Source of the DNA: CAWKGC01 sp963849005
GTDB taxonomy: Bacteria > Pseudomonadota > Gammaproteobacteria > Burkholderiales > Usitatibacteraceae
Assembly (NCBI GenBank): GCA_963849005.1
Contig: CAWKGC010000022.1
Coordinates: 1 to 64,000 of the forward strand
DNA: 64,000 bases
Direction of reading: 5' to 3'
Of this stretch, positions 26,885 through 37,028 are shown piece by piece. How positions within the stretch are numbered: position 1 is the first letter of the stretch; each line of letters opens with the position of its first letter. The notes under the pieces are model-generated. The model did not search any database. It worked only from the letters and a program-made list of their open reading frames with translations, and was not told where the DNA came from. Position numbers and translations under genes: made by a program.

Positions 26885-28768
26885 CTAGCGCCGATCGCCG
26901 CGCATCTGCAATACCGCCTGCTGCAGCGCCTCCGGCGTGGCCGCCTCTGGCGACATTGCCGGCGCCACTTCGAGCGCAATGCTCGAGAGCAGCCCGCGCC
27001 GGAACGGCCGCGTCATCGCCGGCCCGCCCTTGCGGCTGAAAAAACTGCCCCACAGGCCCTTCAAGGCCATCGGGATCACCGGCACCGGGGTGCGGTCGGT
27101 GATGCGTTTCACGCCGCCGCGGAAGGGATAGAGCTCGCCGGTGTCGGTAATCCTCCCTTCGGGGAAAATGCCGACCAGTTCACCTTCAGCGAGTGCCTTT
27201 TCCACCTTCTCGTAGGCCTCGTTGAGGAGCTTCTCGTCGACCTTGGCCGGCGCGATCGGGATTGCCTTGGCGGTGCGGAAAACAAACGAGAGGACCGGGA
27301 TGCGGAAGATGTTGTGGTCCATCACGAACACGATCGGCCGCGGGCTCGCCGCCATCAATACCAGCGGGTCGACGAAGCTCACGTGGTTGCAGACCAGGAT
27401 CGCGGGGCCCTCCTCCGGGATGTTGTCGAGGCCCTGCTTCTCGATGCGGTAGATGGTGTGCACGAGCAGCCAGCACAGGAAGCGCATCAGGAATTCCGGC
27501 ACCAGCGTGTAGATGTAGGCAGCGACCAGCGCGTTGAGCACCGCGACGACGAGGAAGAGCTGCGGCAGCGTCAGGCCATGGCCGAGCAGCCACGCGGACA
27601 TCAGCGAGGCAACGATCATGAACAGCGCGTTGAGGATGTTGTTGGCGGCGATGATGCGCGCGCGGTGCGTCGGTTCGCATCGGCTTTGCACCAGCGCATA
27701 GAGCGGCACGCTGTAGAAGCCGCTGAACATCGCCAGCAGGAAGAGGTCGGCGAGGAGCCGCCAGTGCTGCGGCTGGGCGAGGAATGCCGCAATGCCCAGC
27801 GTGCCTGCGGGCTGCAGGCCGCGGGTGGCGAAGTAGAGGTCGGCCGCGAACACGGTCATGCCGATCGAGCCGAAAGGCACCAGCCCGATCTCGACCTTGC
27901 GCCCGGACAGGCGCTCGCAAAGCAGCGATCCCGTGCCGATGCCCACCGAGAACACGGCGAGCAGCAGCGTCACCACCTTCTCGTCGCCGCCGACCACCTC
28001 GCGCGTGAGCGGCGTGAAGGAAGTGAGGAAGATCGATCCGCAGAACCACAGCCAGGAAATGCCGAGCAGAGAAAGGAACACGGCGCGGTTGCCGCGCGCC
28101 ACCTGCACGCTGTGCCAGGTCTCGGTGAACGGGTTCCAGTTGATCTTGAGTTCCGGCGCGGGCGCGGGCGACAGCGGGATGAACGCCGACGCGATGCGAC
28201 CTGCAATCGCCAGCGCGAGCGCGGCGCCGGCCACCAGCGCGACACCCTCGCCGGAGCCGAGCAGCACGCCGCCGGCAATCGTGCCGATCAGGATCGCCAC
28301 GAAGGTCCCCATCTCGACCATGCCGTTGCCGCCGGTGAGTTCGTCCGGATGCAGGTGCTGCGGCAGGTAGGCGTACTTGACCGGCCCGAACAGCGTCGAA
28401 TGCAGCCCCATGAGGAACACGCAGCCGTAGAGCAGCACGGCCGACTGCGTGGTGAAGCCGGTCGCGGCGATCGCCATGATCGCGATCTCGAAGCTCTTCA
28501 CGAAGCGCATCAGGCGCCCCTTGTCGACCTTGTCGGCGATCTGCCCCGACGTGGCGGAAAACAGCAGGAACGGCGCGATGAAGATCGCGCCGATCACGAA
28601 GCCCGCGGTCGACGGCGCGATGCCGCCCCACTCGGCCGCGTGGTAGGTGGCGAGCAACGTGAAGGCGAACTTGAACAGGTTGTCGTTGGCCGCGCCGAGG
28701 AACTGCGTCCAGAACATCGGGGCGAAGCGGCGCTCGCGGAGCAGCGAAAACTGGCTGGAGCCGGACAT
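26885..28768 (-). CDS. LplT-like MFS transporter fused to a PlsC-type acyltransferase
   Basis: 627 aa. Residues 1 to about 420 are an MFS domain resembling the lysophospholipid flippase LplT (FWTQFLGAANDNLFKFAFTL, FGPVKYAYLPQHLHPDEL). Residues 430–627 form a 1-acylglycerol-3-phosphate acyltransferase domain with NHVSFVDPL (HX4D) and FPEGR. The two together suggest import of lysophospholipid and re-acylation. Longer relatives carry a third acyl-ACP/CoA ligase domain (as in Aas), which is absent here. Frame intact. It lies 30 bp after the ArsR-type gene, so it is probably regulated by it. Confidence 0.88.
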   Translation of the reverse strand: MSGSSQFSLLRERRFAPMFWTQFLGAANDNLFKFAFTLLATYHAAEWGGIAPSTAGFVIGAIFIAPFLLFSATSGQIADKVDKGRLMRFVKSFEIAIMAIAATGFTTQSAVLLYGCVFLMGLHSTLFGPVKYAYLPQHLHPDELTGGNGMVEMGTFVAILIGTIAGGVLLGSGEGVALVAGAALALAIAGRIASAFIPLSPAPAPELKINWNPFTETWHSVQVARGNRAVFLSLLGISWLWFCGSIFLTSFTPLTREVVGGDEKVVTLLLAVFSVGIGTGSLLCERLSGRKVEIGLVPFGSIGMTVFAADLYFATRGLQPAGTLGIAAFLAQPQHWRLLADLFLLAMFSGFYSVPLYALVQSRCEPTHRARIIAANNILNALFMIVASLMSAWLLGHGLTLPQLFLVVAVLNALVAAYIYTLVPEFLMRFLCWLLVHTIYRIEKQGLDNIPEEGPAILVCNHVSFVDPLVLMAASPRPIVFVMDHNIFRIPVLSFVFRTAKAIPIAPAKVDEKLLNEAYEKVEKALAEGELVGIFPEGRITDTGELYPFRGGVKRITDRTPVPVIPMALKGLWGSFFSRKGGPAMTRPFRRGLLSSIALEVAPAMSPEAATPEALQQAVLQMRGDRR

Positions 28769-28798
28769 TTCAGCGTTTCCCGCGCAGGAAGTCGTGTT

Positions 28799-29110
28799 TC
28801 ACCGTTTCTCCCCCACGTACCGCGCGACCGCGTCGAGCGAAGCGAGCAGCGGCTCCTTGTCCAGCCAGAACCAGACCTCCCTGCCCACCTTCTCGCTCGC
28901 GAGCACGCCGGCCTCGCGCAGGACCTTCAGGTGGTGCGACACCGCGGAGCGCGAGAGCGTGGACACCTCGGCGATCTGCCCGACGTTCAACCTCTCGCCG
29001 GGCTCGAAAGTAAGCAGGATGCGCTGGCGGTGCTCGTCGCCGAGCGCGGCGAACACGCGGGAAATGTTGCGCCATTCCCTGGGGATCGCGCGCAGGTAGT
29101 TTCGATTCAT
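28799..29110 (-). CDS. ArsR-family winged-helix regulator
   Basis: 103 aa. Start MNRNYLRAIPREWRNI at 29110. The winged helix is clear: ISRVFAALGDEHRQRILLTF, recognition helix LSRSAVSHHLKVLREAG, and wing ASEKVGREVWFWLD. The CxC metal motif of ArsR/SmtB sensors is missing, so it probably senses something other than a metal bound at that site. It is divergent from maeB and upstream of the LplT–PlsC gene. An inverted repeat at its promoter is a candidate autoregulatory operator. Confidence 0.87.
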   Translation of the reverse strand: MNRNYLRAIPREWRNISRVFAALGDEHRQRILLTFEPGERLNVGQIAEVSTLSRSAVSHHLKVLREAGVLASEKVGREVWFWLDKEPLLASLDAVARYVGEKR

Positions 29111-29112
29111 GT

Positions 29113-29132
29113 CGATATGTTTGGTTATATCG
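29113..29132. promoter_or_regulatory. Inverted repeat, candidate ArsR operator
   Basis: CGATAT-N8-ATATCG, a perfect 6-bp inverted repeat ending 2 bp before the regulator's ATG. A consensus TTGACA lies just upstream on the minus strand (29146–29141), so the repeat covers the expected -10 and start region. This AT-rich block stands out in GC-rich DNA. Binding is inferred. Confidence 0.5.
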
Positions 29133-29249
29133 TCACGTTTTGTCAAGCCCCTCCCCCGCCCCCGTGCGGGCGCGGGCGCCGCCGCCGAATCGCCTGCCCC
29201 AATCGTGCTAGACTTCAAGGAAAACCAAAGCCACTCAAGGGCTTAGCCC

Positions 29250-31537
29250 ATGCACGAGGACCTGAAGGACAGCGCGCTCGACTACCATCGGCATCCCAGG
29301 CCGGGGAAGATCGAAGTCGTCGCGACCAAGCCGCTTGCCACCCAGCGCGACCTGGCGCTTGCCTACACGCCGGGCGTGGCCGCGGTCTGCCTCGCGATCG
29401 CGGAAGATCCAGCGCAGGCGCGCAATTTCACCTCGCGCGGCAACCTCGTCGCGGTGATCACCAACGGCACCGCCGTGCTCGGGCTGGGCAACATCGGCCC
29501 GCTCGCGAGCAAGCCGGTGATGGAGGGCAAGGCGGTGCTCTTCAAGAAGTTCGCCGGCATCGACGTCTTCGACATCGAGGTGAACGAGCTCGACCCCGAC
29601 AAGCTGGTCGACATCGTCGCCTCGCTCGAGCCGACCTTCGGCGGCATCAACCTCGAGGACATCAAGGCGCCCGAATGCTTCTACGTCGAGAAGAAGCTGC
29701 GCGAGCGGATGAAGATCCCGGTCTTCCACGACGACCAGCATGGCACCGCGATCATCGTCGGGGCGGCCGTCGTAAACGGCACGCGCGTGGTGGGCAAGGA
29801 CATGTCCAAGGTGAAGCTGGTGGCATCGGGGGCCGGGGCCGCGGCGCTCGCCTGCCTCGACATGCTGGTCGCCCTCGGGGTGCGCATGGAGAACATCTGG
29901 GTCACCGACATCGCCGGCGTCGTCTACCAGGGCCGCAAGGAGGAGATGGACGACGAACAAGGCGCGCTACGCCGAAGAAGACCGACGCGCGCACGCTCGC
30001 CGAAGTGATCGCGGACGCCGACGTGTTCCTGGGGCTCTCCGCGGGCGGCGTGCTCAAGCCGGAGATGGTCAAGCGCATGGCGCCCGATCCGCTGATCCTG
30101 GCGCTGGCCAATCCCACCCCGGAGATCCTGCCCGAGGAGGTGCGCGCGGTGCGCGACGACGCGATCATCGCCACCGGGCGCTCGGACTACCCGAACCAGG
30201 TCAACAACGTCCTGTGCTTTCCGTTCATCTTCCGCGGCGCGCTCGATGTCGGCGCCACGACCATCAACGAGGCGATGAAGCTCGCGGCCGTGCACGCGAT
30301 CGCGGACCTCGCCCAGGCCGAGCAATCGGACATCGTCGCCGCGGCCTACGGGCACGAGAACCTCGGCTTCGGCCGCGAATACCTGATCCCGCGGCCCTTC
30401 GATCCGCGGCTGATCGTGAAGATCGCGCCGGCGGTGGCGAAGGCGGCCATGGACGAGCGGGGTCGCGACCACGCCGATCACCGACTTCGACGCCTACCTG
30501 CAGCGCCTGAACGAGTTCGTCTACCACTCCGGCCTGATCATGAAGCCGGTGTTCGCCGCGGCCAAGGCGGCGCCCAAGCGCGATCGTCTTTGCCGAAGGC
30601 GAGGATGAGCGCATCCTGCGCGCCGTGCAGGTGATCGTCGACGAAAAACTCGCGCGGCCCACGCTGATCGGGCGGCCCGCCGTGCTCGAGCGCCGCATCG
30701 AGCGCTTCGGCCTGCAGGCTCAGGCCCGGGCAGGACTTCGAGGTCGTGAACCCCGAATGGGACGAGCGCTACCGCGACTTCTGGACCGGAGTACTACCGC
30801 CTCACCGAGCGGCGCGGCGTGTCGGTCTCCTATGCCAAGATCGAAATGCGCCGCCGCCTACACGCTGATCGGCGCGATGCTGATGCACAAGGGGCTATGC
30901 CGACGGGATGATCTGCGGCACCTTCGGCACCTACGACCTGCACCTGCACTACATCGACCAGGTGATCGGCCGGCGCGCGGGCGTGGAGAACTACTACGCC
31001 ATGAACCTGCTGATGCTGCCCAAGCGCACCGTGTTCATCTGCGACACCTACGTCAACCCCGACCCGACGCCGGAACAGTCGACCGAGATGACCGTGCTTG
31101 CCGCCGAGGAGATCCGCCGGTTCGGCCTGGTTCCCAAGGCCGCGCTGCTCTCGCATTCGAGCTTCGGCTCGAGCAATGCGCCGTCCGCGTTCAAGATGCG
31201 CGCGGCGCTGGCGATGATCCGCGAGCGCCTGCGCCGGACCTCGAGGTCGAAGGCGAGATGCATGGCGACGCGGCGCTTTCTTCCGAAGTGCGGCTGGCCG
31301 GCTTCCCGAACTCGCGGCTGCAAGGCGATGCCAACCTGCTGATCATGCCCGACGCTCGACGCCGCGAACATTTCCTTCAACCTGCTCAAGACGGCGGCAG
31401 GCGACGGCATCACGATCGGGCCGATCCTGCTCGGCGCCGCCAAGCCGGTGCACATCCTCACGCCGACGGCGACGGTGCGCCGCATCATCAACATGACTGC
31501 GCTCGCCGTGGTCGATGCCCAAGAGCAGCGACGGTGA
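29250..31537 (+). CDS. maeB: NADP-dependent malic enzyme MaeB with phosphotransacetylase domain (many frameshifts)
   Basis: Oxidatively decarboxylates malate to pyruvate with NADP. The catalytic half reads cleanly from MHEDLKDSALDYHRHPRPGK through NGTAVLGLGNIGP, PVFHDDQHGTA and the Rossmann GAGAAALACLDML. The C-terminal half resembles phosphate acetyltransferase (IVFAEGEDERILRAVQVIV, FLDV-type core around GMICGTFGTYDLHLHYI), as in MaeB enzymes where it binds acetyl-CoA regulatorily. About nine frame changes lie at roughly 29970, 30458, 30577, 30720, 30790, 30855, 30895, 31228 and 31352, all within otherwise conserved sequence. Repaired length is about 762 aa, normal. The stop overlaps the next GTG. 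Confidence 0.9.
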
Positions 31538-31923
31538 GCGACCGTTTCGACCACTTCTTCATCGCCCCGGAAGATTTCGACGCCTCCCTCGCGTTCTACC
31601 GCGACGTGCTGCGATGGAAGGTCGTCACGACCTGGGGCGGCCAGGGCAAGTCACGCGGCGCCGTCCTCTCCGGCGGCGGCATCAAGGTCGTCCTTGCCGA
31701 GCGGCATGAGAGCGCCTCCAAGGCCTGGACGCACGGCGTGAACGGCAGCCGGCCCAACATCCACCTCGACATCCACGACATCGGCAAGCGCTTTGCCCAG
31801 ATCCCGCCCGGCGAGCATGTGGTCATCGCGCCGGAAGCCACGCACTGGGGCTCGCATTGGTTCGTGGTGCGCGACCCGGACGGCAACCTGATCGCCTTCG
31901 AGGAAACGCGGCCAAAGCCGTGA
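31534..31923 (+). CDS. VOC-superfamily (glyoxalase/dioxygenase-fold) protein
   Basis: 129 aa single-domain VOC protein. VSDRFDHFFIAPEDFDASLA followed by FYRDVLRWKV is the standard first beta-alpha-beta-beta-beta unit, and WFVVRDPDGNLIAFEE is the typical end with its terminal Glu. GTG start at 31534 overlaps the maeB stop (GTGA), and its own stop overlaps the next GTG the same way. Whether it is an enzyme or a binding protein cannot be told. Confidence 0.85.
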   Translation: MSDRFDHFFIAPEDFDASLAFYRDVLRWKVVTTWGGQGKSRGAVLSGGGIKVVLAERHESASKAWTHGVNGSRPNIHLDIHDIGKRFAQIPPGEHVVIAPEATHWGSHWFVVRDPDGNLIAFEETRPKP

Positions 31924-32870
31924 GCCGCGTTGCCGCTTCTCCTGCCGCGATTGCCGCGCGGCCCCCTCGCAATCGGCCTGTTTCTCGCCTTCGGGCAGCG
32001 TCGATCCGGCCGCGCTCGGGCGCGCCGTGGCGCATTTCGAGGCGCTCGGCCACCGCGTCGTGGTCTCTCCCGTCGCTGCTAATGCGTGGCGCTACTTCGC
32101 CGGCACGGACGACGAGCGCCTCGAACGCCTTTCACGCGATGGTCGCCGACCCTTCGATCGACGTGATGATGGCCACGCGCGGCGGTTACGGCTGGACGCG
32201 CTTGCTTGACCGGATCGACTGGCCGGCGGTGCGCGCGAGCGGCAAGGCCTTCGTCGGCTTCAGCGATTTCACCGCGTTCAACCTTGCCGCCCTGTCGCAG
32301 GCGGGGCTGGTGACTTTCCACGGCCCGATGGCGTGCATCGATTTCGGCTCGGGAGAGACCGATGCCTACATGGAATCGAACTTCTGGCCCCTGCTCTCGC
32401 AGCCGGGCCACGAAGTCGGCGGCTTCCTCTGCGACCGCGCGTTCGCATCGCGCGAACTCGAGGGGCCGATCTGGGGCGGCAACCTGTCGCAGGTCGCGCA
32501 CTTCGCGGGGACGCGCTGGATGCCCGCCGTCGACGGCGGCATCCTCTTCATCGAGGAAATCGCCGAGGAACCCTACGCGGTGGAGCGCCTCGTCTACCAG
32601 TTGCACCACGCGGGCATCCTCGCCAGGCAGCGCGCGCTGCTGTTCGCCGACTTCAGGGACTGCACGCCGAAAAATCCGCAGCGCTACCCCTACTCGATGA
32701 TGGAGGCGATCGAAAGCATCCGGGCGCTGGTGCCCATCCCCGTCTTGAGCGGCATGGCGCTGGGCCACGTGGCGCGCAAGATCACGGTGCCGATCGGCGC
32801 GCCCGCGAAGCTCGCCATCACCGAGGCCACCTGGTCGCTCGGCTTCTCGGGCTATTCGCGGGATCCTTGA
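31920..32870 (+). CDS. LD-carboxypeptidase (MccF/LdcA, S66 family; frameshifted)
   Basis: About 316 aa serine peptidase of the S66 family, which removes the terminal D-Ala from murein tetrapeptides in peptidoglycan recycling. From 32130 the frame is clean: DVMMATRGGYGWTRLLDRID (nucleophile region), FVGFSDFTAFNLAAL, and IWGGNLSQVAHFAGT with the conserved Glu/His part following. The first 70 codons change frame at least twice: AIGLFSPSGSVDPAALGRAV and FEALGHRVVVSP appear in other frames. Start is GTG 31920 in the GTGA overlap with the VOC gene. Self-immunity (MccF) is an alternative role. Confidence 0.85.
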   Translation: MSRVAASPAAIAARPPRNRPVSRLRAASIRPRSGAPWRISRRSATASWSLPSLLMRGATSPARTTSASNAFHAMVADPSIDVMMATRGGYGWTRLLDRIDWPAVRASGKAFVGFSDFTAFNLAALSQAGLVTFHGPMACIDFGSGETDAYMESNFWPLLSQPGHEVGGFLCDRAFASRELEGPIWGGNLSQVAHFAGTRWMPAVDGGILFIEEIAEEPYAVERLVYQLHHAGILARQRALLFADFRDCTPKNPQRYPYSMMEAIESIRALVPIPVLSGMALGHVARKITVPIGAPAKLAITEATWSLGFSGYSRDP

Positions 32871-32889
32871 GCCTCAGGACGGACGCGGG

Positions 32890-33411
32890 TCAGTCCTTGC
32901 CGATGGCGAAGACGTGGTGCAATCGTTCGCGGAAGATCACGTCCTTCCAGATGCGCATGCCGTTCTTCAGCGCGACCCGCTGCGACGGCAGGTTCTCGGG
33001 GCGTATCAGCGAGATGATGCGTTCGCGGCCGAGGCGCGCGAAGCCGTAGTCGCGGCAGGCCCGCGCCGCCTCCGTGGCCAGCCCCCTGCCCCAAAGGTCC
33101 TTGCGCGTGTGGTAGCCGATCTCGAGTTCCTTCTCGCCGTCGATGTCCTGCAGCATGAAGCCGCAGTCGCCGATCATCTCGCCCGTTTCCTTCAGGACCG
33201 AGGACCAGAGGGAGAAACCGCGCTCCTCGTCGTTCTTGATGGAGTTCGCGACCCAGGCCTCGACCTTGTCGCGCGGAAACGGCGCCGGGATAGAAGCGCA
33301 TCGTGTACGCATCCGAGATGACCGCCTCGAGCGGGTCGACGTCTTCCGGGCGCATCTTCCTCAGGATGAGGCGCGGCGTCTCGATGCGAAGGTCTTCGGC
33401 GCCCCGTTCAT
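32890..33411 (-). CDS. GNAT N-acetyltransferase, RimJ/RimL type (frameshifted)
   Basis: About 173 aa. LRIETPRLILRKMRPEDVDP opens the fold, and LEIGYHTRKDLWGRGLATEA is the acetyl-CoA-binding RxxGxG/A loop. LIRPENLPSQRVALKNGM is the usual C-terminal motif. Two frame changes are needed: one within the first ten codons after the ATG at 33411, and one near 33290 between MRFYP and PFPRDKVEAW. The ATG directly follows the stop of the oxidoreductase gene upstream (TGAATG). Acceptor substrate unknown. Confidence 0.83.
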
Positions 33412-36400
33412 TCAGGCGGCGACCTTGATGCGGATCTGCCTTCGCCGCCCGTTTGCGGGTTCGCGGAAACGCGCCAGCAATTCCGCCTCGCGCTCCTTTG
33501 CGCCTTCGAGGTGCGCTTCCTTCACCGGGCCAAGCCGCGGATGTGCTCGGGAATGGATGCGATGTCCGCCGCCGTGCCGACGTTTTCCGCGGAAAGCGAA
33601 TCGAGAAGCCCGCCGATGGTGCGCTCGTAATCGGCGACCAGCTGCCGCTCGATGCGCCGCTCGGCGGAGTAGCCGAAGACGTCGAGCGCCGTTCCGCGCA
33701 GGCCCTTCAGTTTCGCGAGCACCTGGAACGCGGTGAGCATCCACGGCCCGAACACGCGCTTCTTCGGCTCGCCGGTCGCAGGATCCGGCTTCGAGAAGAT
33801 CGGCGGCGCAAGATGGAATGTCAGGCGGAAGTCGCCTTCGAACTGCTCGTTCACGCGCTTCAGGAACTCGCCCTGCGTGTAGAGGCGCGCGACTTCGTAC
33901 TCGTCCTTGTACGCCATCAGCTTGAACAGGTAACGCGCCACGGCCGCACCGAGTTCCTTGCTTCCCGGGACACGTTTCCGACTCCGCCGCGCGAACCCGC
34001 GCCACGAAGTCGCCGTAACGGCGGGCATAGGCAGCGTCCTGGTAATCGGTGAGGTATTTCTCCCGGCGCGCGACCAGTTCGTCCAGCGACTCCGACGGGC
34101 GATGGCTCTCCGGCCTCGATTCGGGGGCGTCGCCGTGCGCTCACCGCGCGCAGGTCGAGCGCCGCGCGGCGGCCCCAGTCGAACGCCGCCTTGTTGCGAT
34201 CGACCGCGGTGCCGTTCAGCTCGATGGCGCGCAGGATCGAGGCTCGCCGAAAGCGGGACCAGGCCCTTCTGGAACGCGTAGCCCATCACGAAGGGGTTGG
34301 TGTAGATCGCGTCTCCCATGAGGGCGGTGGCCAGCCCCGTCGCGTCGATGAATTCCGACGCGCCTTCGCGCCGTCGCGTCGGCGATGGACTCCTGCATCT
34401 CCTTCGCGGGGATGTGCAGGTCGGGGCTGCTCGGTGAATTCCCCGGTGGTCGCCACGTTGCTGTTGACGATGGCGCGCGTGTGCCCGGCCTGCATCTTGG
34501 CGATCGCCTCGTCGGAGGCCGTCACGACCATGTCGCAGCCGAGCACCGCGTCCGCCTCGCCTGCGGCAATGCGCACCGCGTGGATTTCCTCCGGGCGTGC
34601 CGCGATGCGGACGTGCGTGTAGACCGAGCCGCCCTTCTGGGCGAGCCCCGTCATGTCGAGCACCGCCACGCCCTTGCCTTCGATGTGCCCGGCCATGCCG
34701 AGCAGCGCGCCGATCGTCACCACGCCGGTCCCCCCGACGCCGGTGACGAGGATTCCCCACGGCTTGTCGAGCGCCGGCAGACCCGGATCGGGCAGCGCCG
34801 CCATCACCTCCTGCACGACGGCCTTGCGCTTGCGCAGCTGGCCGCCTTCGACGGTGACGAAGCTCGGGCAGAACCCCTTCACGCAGCTGAAGTCCTTGTT
34901 GCAGGAAGACTGGTCGATCGCGCGCTTGCGGCCGAATTCGGTCTCCACCGGCATCGACCGAGAGGCAGTTCGACTTCTTGCCGCAGTCGCCGCAGCCTTC
35001 GCACACCGCATCGTTGATGACGACGCGCTTCTGCGGATCGGGGAAGGTGCCGCGCTTGCGGCGGCGGCGCTTTTCCGCCGCGCAGGTCTGGTCGTACACC
35101 AGCACCGTGCAGCCGGCGAATCTCGCGCAACTCGCGCTGCACCAGGTCTAGCTCGTCGCGATGGCGGACGGTGGTGCCCGGCGCCAGCCCGATCGCGTTG
35201 TCGTACTTCTCCGGCTCGTCGGTGACGATGATGATCTTCTTCACGCCTTCGGCGAGCACCTGCTGCGTGATCATCGGCACGTTCAGCTTGCCGTCCACGG
35301 GCTGCCCGCCGGTCATGGCGACCGCGTCGTTGAAGAGGATCTTGTAGGTGATGTTGACGCCGGCGGCCGCGGCGGCACGCACCGCCAGCAGGCCGGAGTG
35401 GAAGTAGGTGCCGTCGCCGAGGTTGGCGAAGATGTGCTTCGTTTCCGTGAACGGCTGGATGCCGATCCATGGCGCGCCCTTCCCCGCCCATCTGCGTGAA
35501 GGTCATGGTCTGCTCGGGGCGGATCCAGATCGCCATGTAGTGGCAGCCGATGCCCGCCAGCGCCTGCGAGCCTTCCGGAACGCGGGTCGAGGTGTTGTGC
35601 GGGCAGCCCGAGCAGAAGTACGGAATGCGCAGGACCTTCTCGCGCGGGCGCGCCAGCGCCGCTTCCTTGGCCTCGAGGAACTTCAGCCGCGCCTCCACGA
35701 TCTTCGAGGTGTAGAACTTGCCGATGCGGGCCGCGATCACGCGCGCGATCATCGCCGGCGTGAGTTCGCCCGCGGCGGGCAGGAGCCACTCGCTGCGGTG
35801 CACCTCCCATTCGCCGTGCTCGTCGTACTTGCCGATCACGCGCGGGCGCACGTCGTCGCGCCAGTTGTAGAGCTGCTCCTTCATCTGGTATTCGATCAGC
35901 TGGCGCTTTTCCTCGACGACGAGGATTTCGTCGAGGCCGAGCGCGAATTCGCGCACGCCGTTGGGCTCGAGCGGCCAGGGCATGCCGACCTTGTACAGGC
36001 GGATGCCGATCTCGGCGGCGTGGCGCTCGTCGATGCCGAGGTCTTCCAGCGCCTGCATCACGTCGAGATAGCTCTTGCCGGAGGCGATGATGCCCAGCCG
36101 CGGGTTCGGCGCGTCGATCGTGATCCGGTTCAGGCGGTTCGCGCGGCAATACGCGAGCGCGGCGTAGATCTTGTCGTGCTGCAGCCGCAATTCCTGCTCC
36201 ATCGGCGTGTCAGGCCAGCGGATGCTGACGCCCGCCGCAGGCAGCGCAACGTCGTCCGGAATCAGGATTTTCGGGCTGTCGGGGTCGACGCGAATCGACG
36301 CCGATGCATCGACCGTGTCGGACACGCACTTGAAGGCGACGTACAGGCCCGAATAGCGCGACATCGCGAAGCCGTGCTGGCCGAGTTCGAGGATATCCTG

Positions 36401-36928
36401 CACGCCGGTCGGATAGAGCACCGGGATCATCGCCGCATCGAAGGCGTGCTCGCTCTGGTGCGGCAGCGTCGAGGACTTGCAGGCGTGGTCGTCGCCCGCA
36501 ACCAGCAGGACGCCGCCGTGTTTCGACGTGCCGGCCGCGTTGGCATGCTTGAACACGTCTCCCGAACGGTCCACGCCCGGGCCCTTGCCGTACCACATGG
36601 CAAAGACGCCGTCATACTTCGCGCCGGCGAAGAGGCCGACCTGCTGCGACCCCCATACCGCGGTGGCGGCGAGTTCCTCGTTCACGCCGGGCGTGAAATG
36701 GATGTGGTGCTGCTCGAGGTGCTTTTTCGCCTTCCAAAGCGCCTGGTCGAAACCGCCGAGGGGAGAGCCGCGATAGCCCGAGATGAATCCGGCGGTGTTC
36801 AATCCCGCTGCGAGGTCGCGCTCGCGCTGCATCATCGCAAGGCGCACCAGCGCCTGCGTGCCGTTAAGGAAAATTCGGCCGGAAGGCAACGTATACTTGT
36901 CTTCAAGCGAGACGGGCAATGCGGACAT
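33412..36928 (-). CDS. Indolepyruvate ferredoxin oxidoreductase family protein (many frameshifts)
   Basis: About 1,170 aa after repair. These fused 2-oxoacid:ferredoxin oxidoreductases decarboxylate indolepyruvate or similar 2-oxo acids (from aromatic or branched amino acids) to the acyl-CoA, using ThDP and Fe-S clusters. Start at 36928 after AGGAG. Seen in order: an alpha-type domain (NTAGFISGYRGSPLGGFDQA, WYGKGPGVDRSGDVFKHAN), PYFCSGCPHNTSTRVP, and a ThDP-type domain with GIGCHYMAIW. A ferredoxin-like cysteine cluster (CEGCGDCGKKSNC) comes next, then a gamma-type domain (GVGGTGVVTIGALLGMAGHI). The N-terminal 480 codons are clean; from 35500 on, about nine frame changes occur. It is divergent from the LysE gene. 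Confidence 0.87.
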
Positions 36929-37028
36929 TCGGACTCCTCGAAAGTCGTGCTTTGGGGGCGATGTGCGCCGGCCCGGGAAATTGTGTTCCCCTGCGGCGAA
37001 TGGGGCAAGATTATAAGCGATATCGACC

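Noticed and set aside
26546..30634. 1,362-codon plus-strand open frame
   Set aside because: It joins an antisense shadow of the DUF2339 and LplT–PlsC genes to the true second frame of maeB. Only the part after about 29,970 is real coding.
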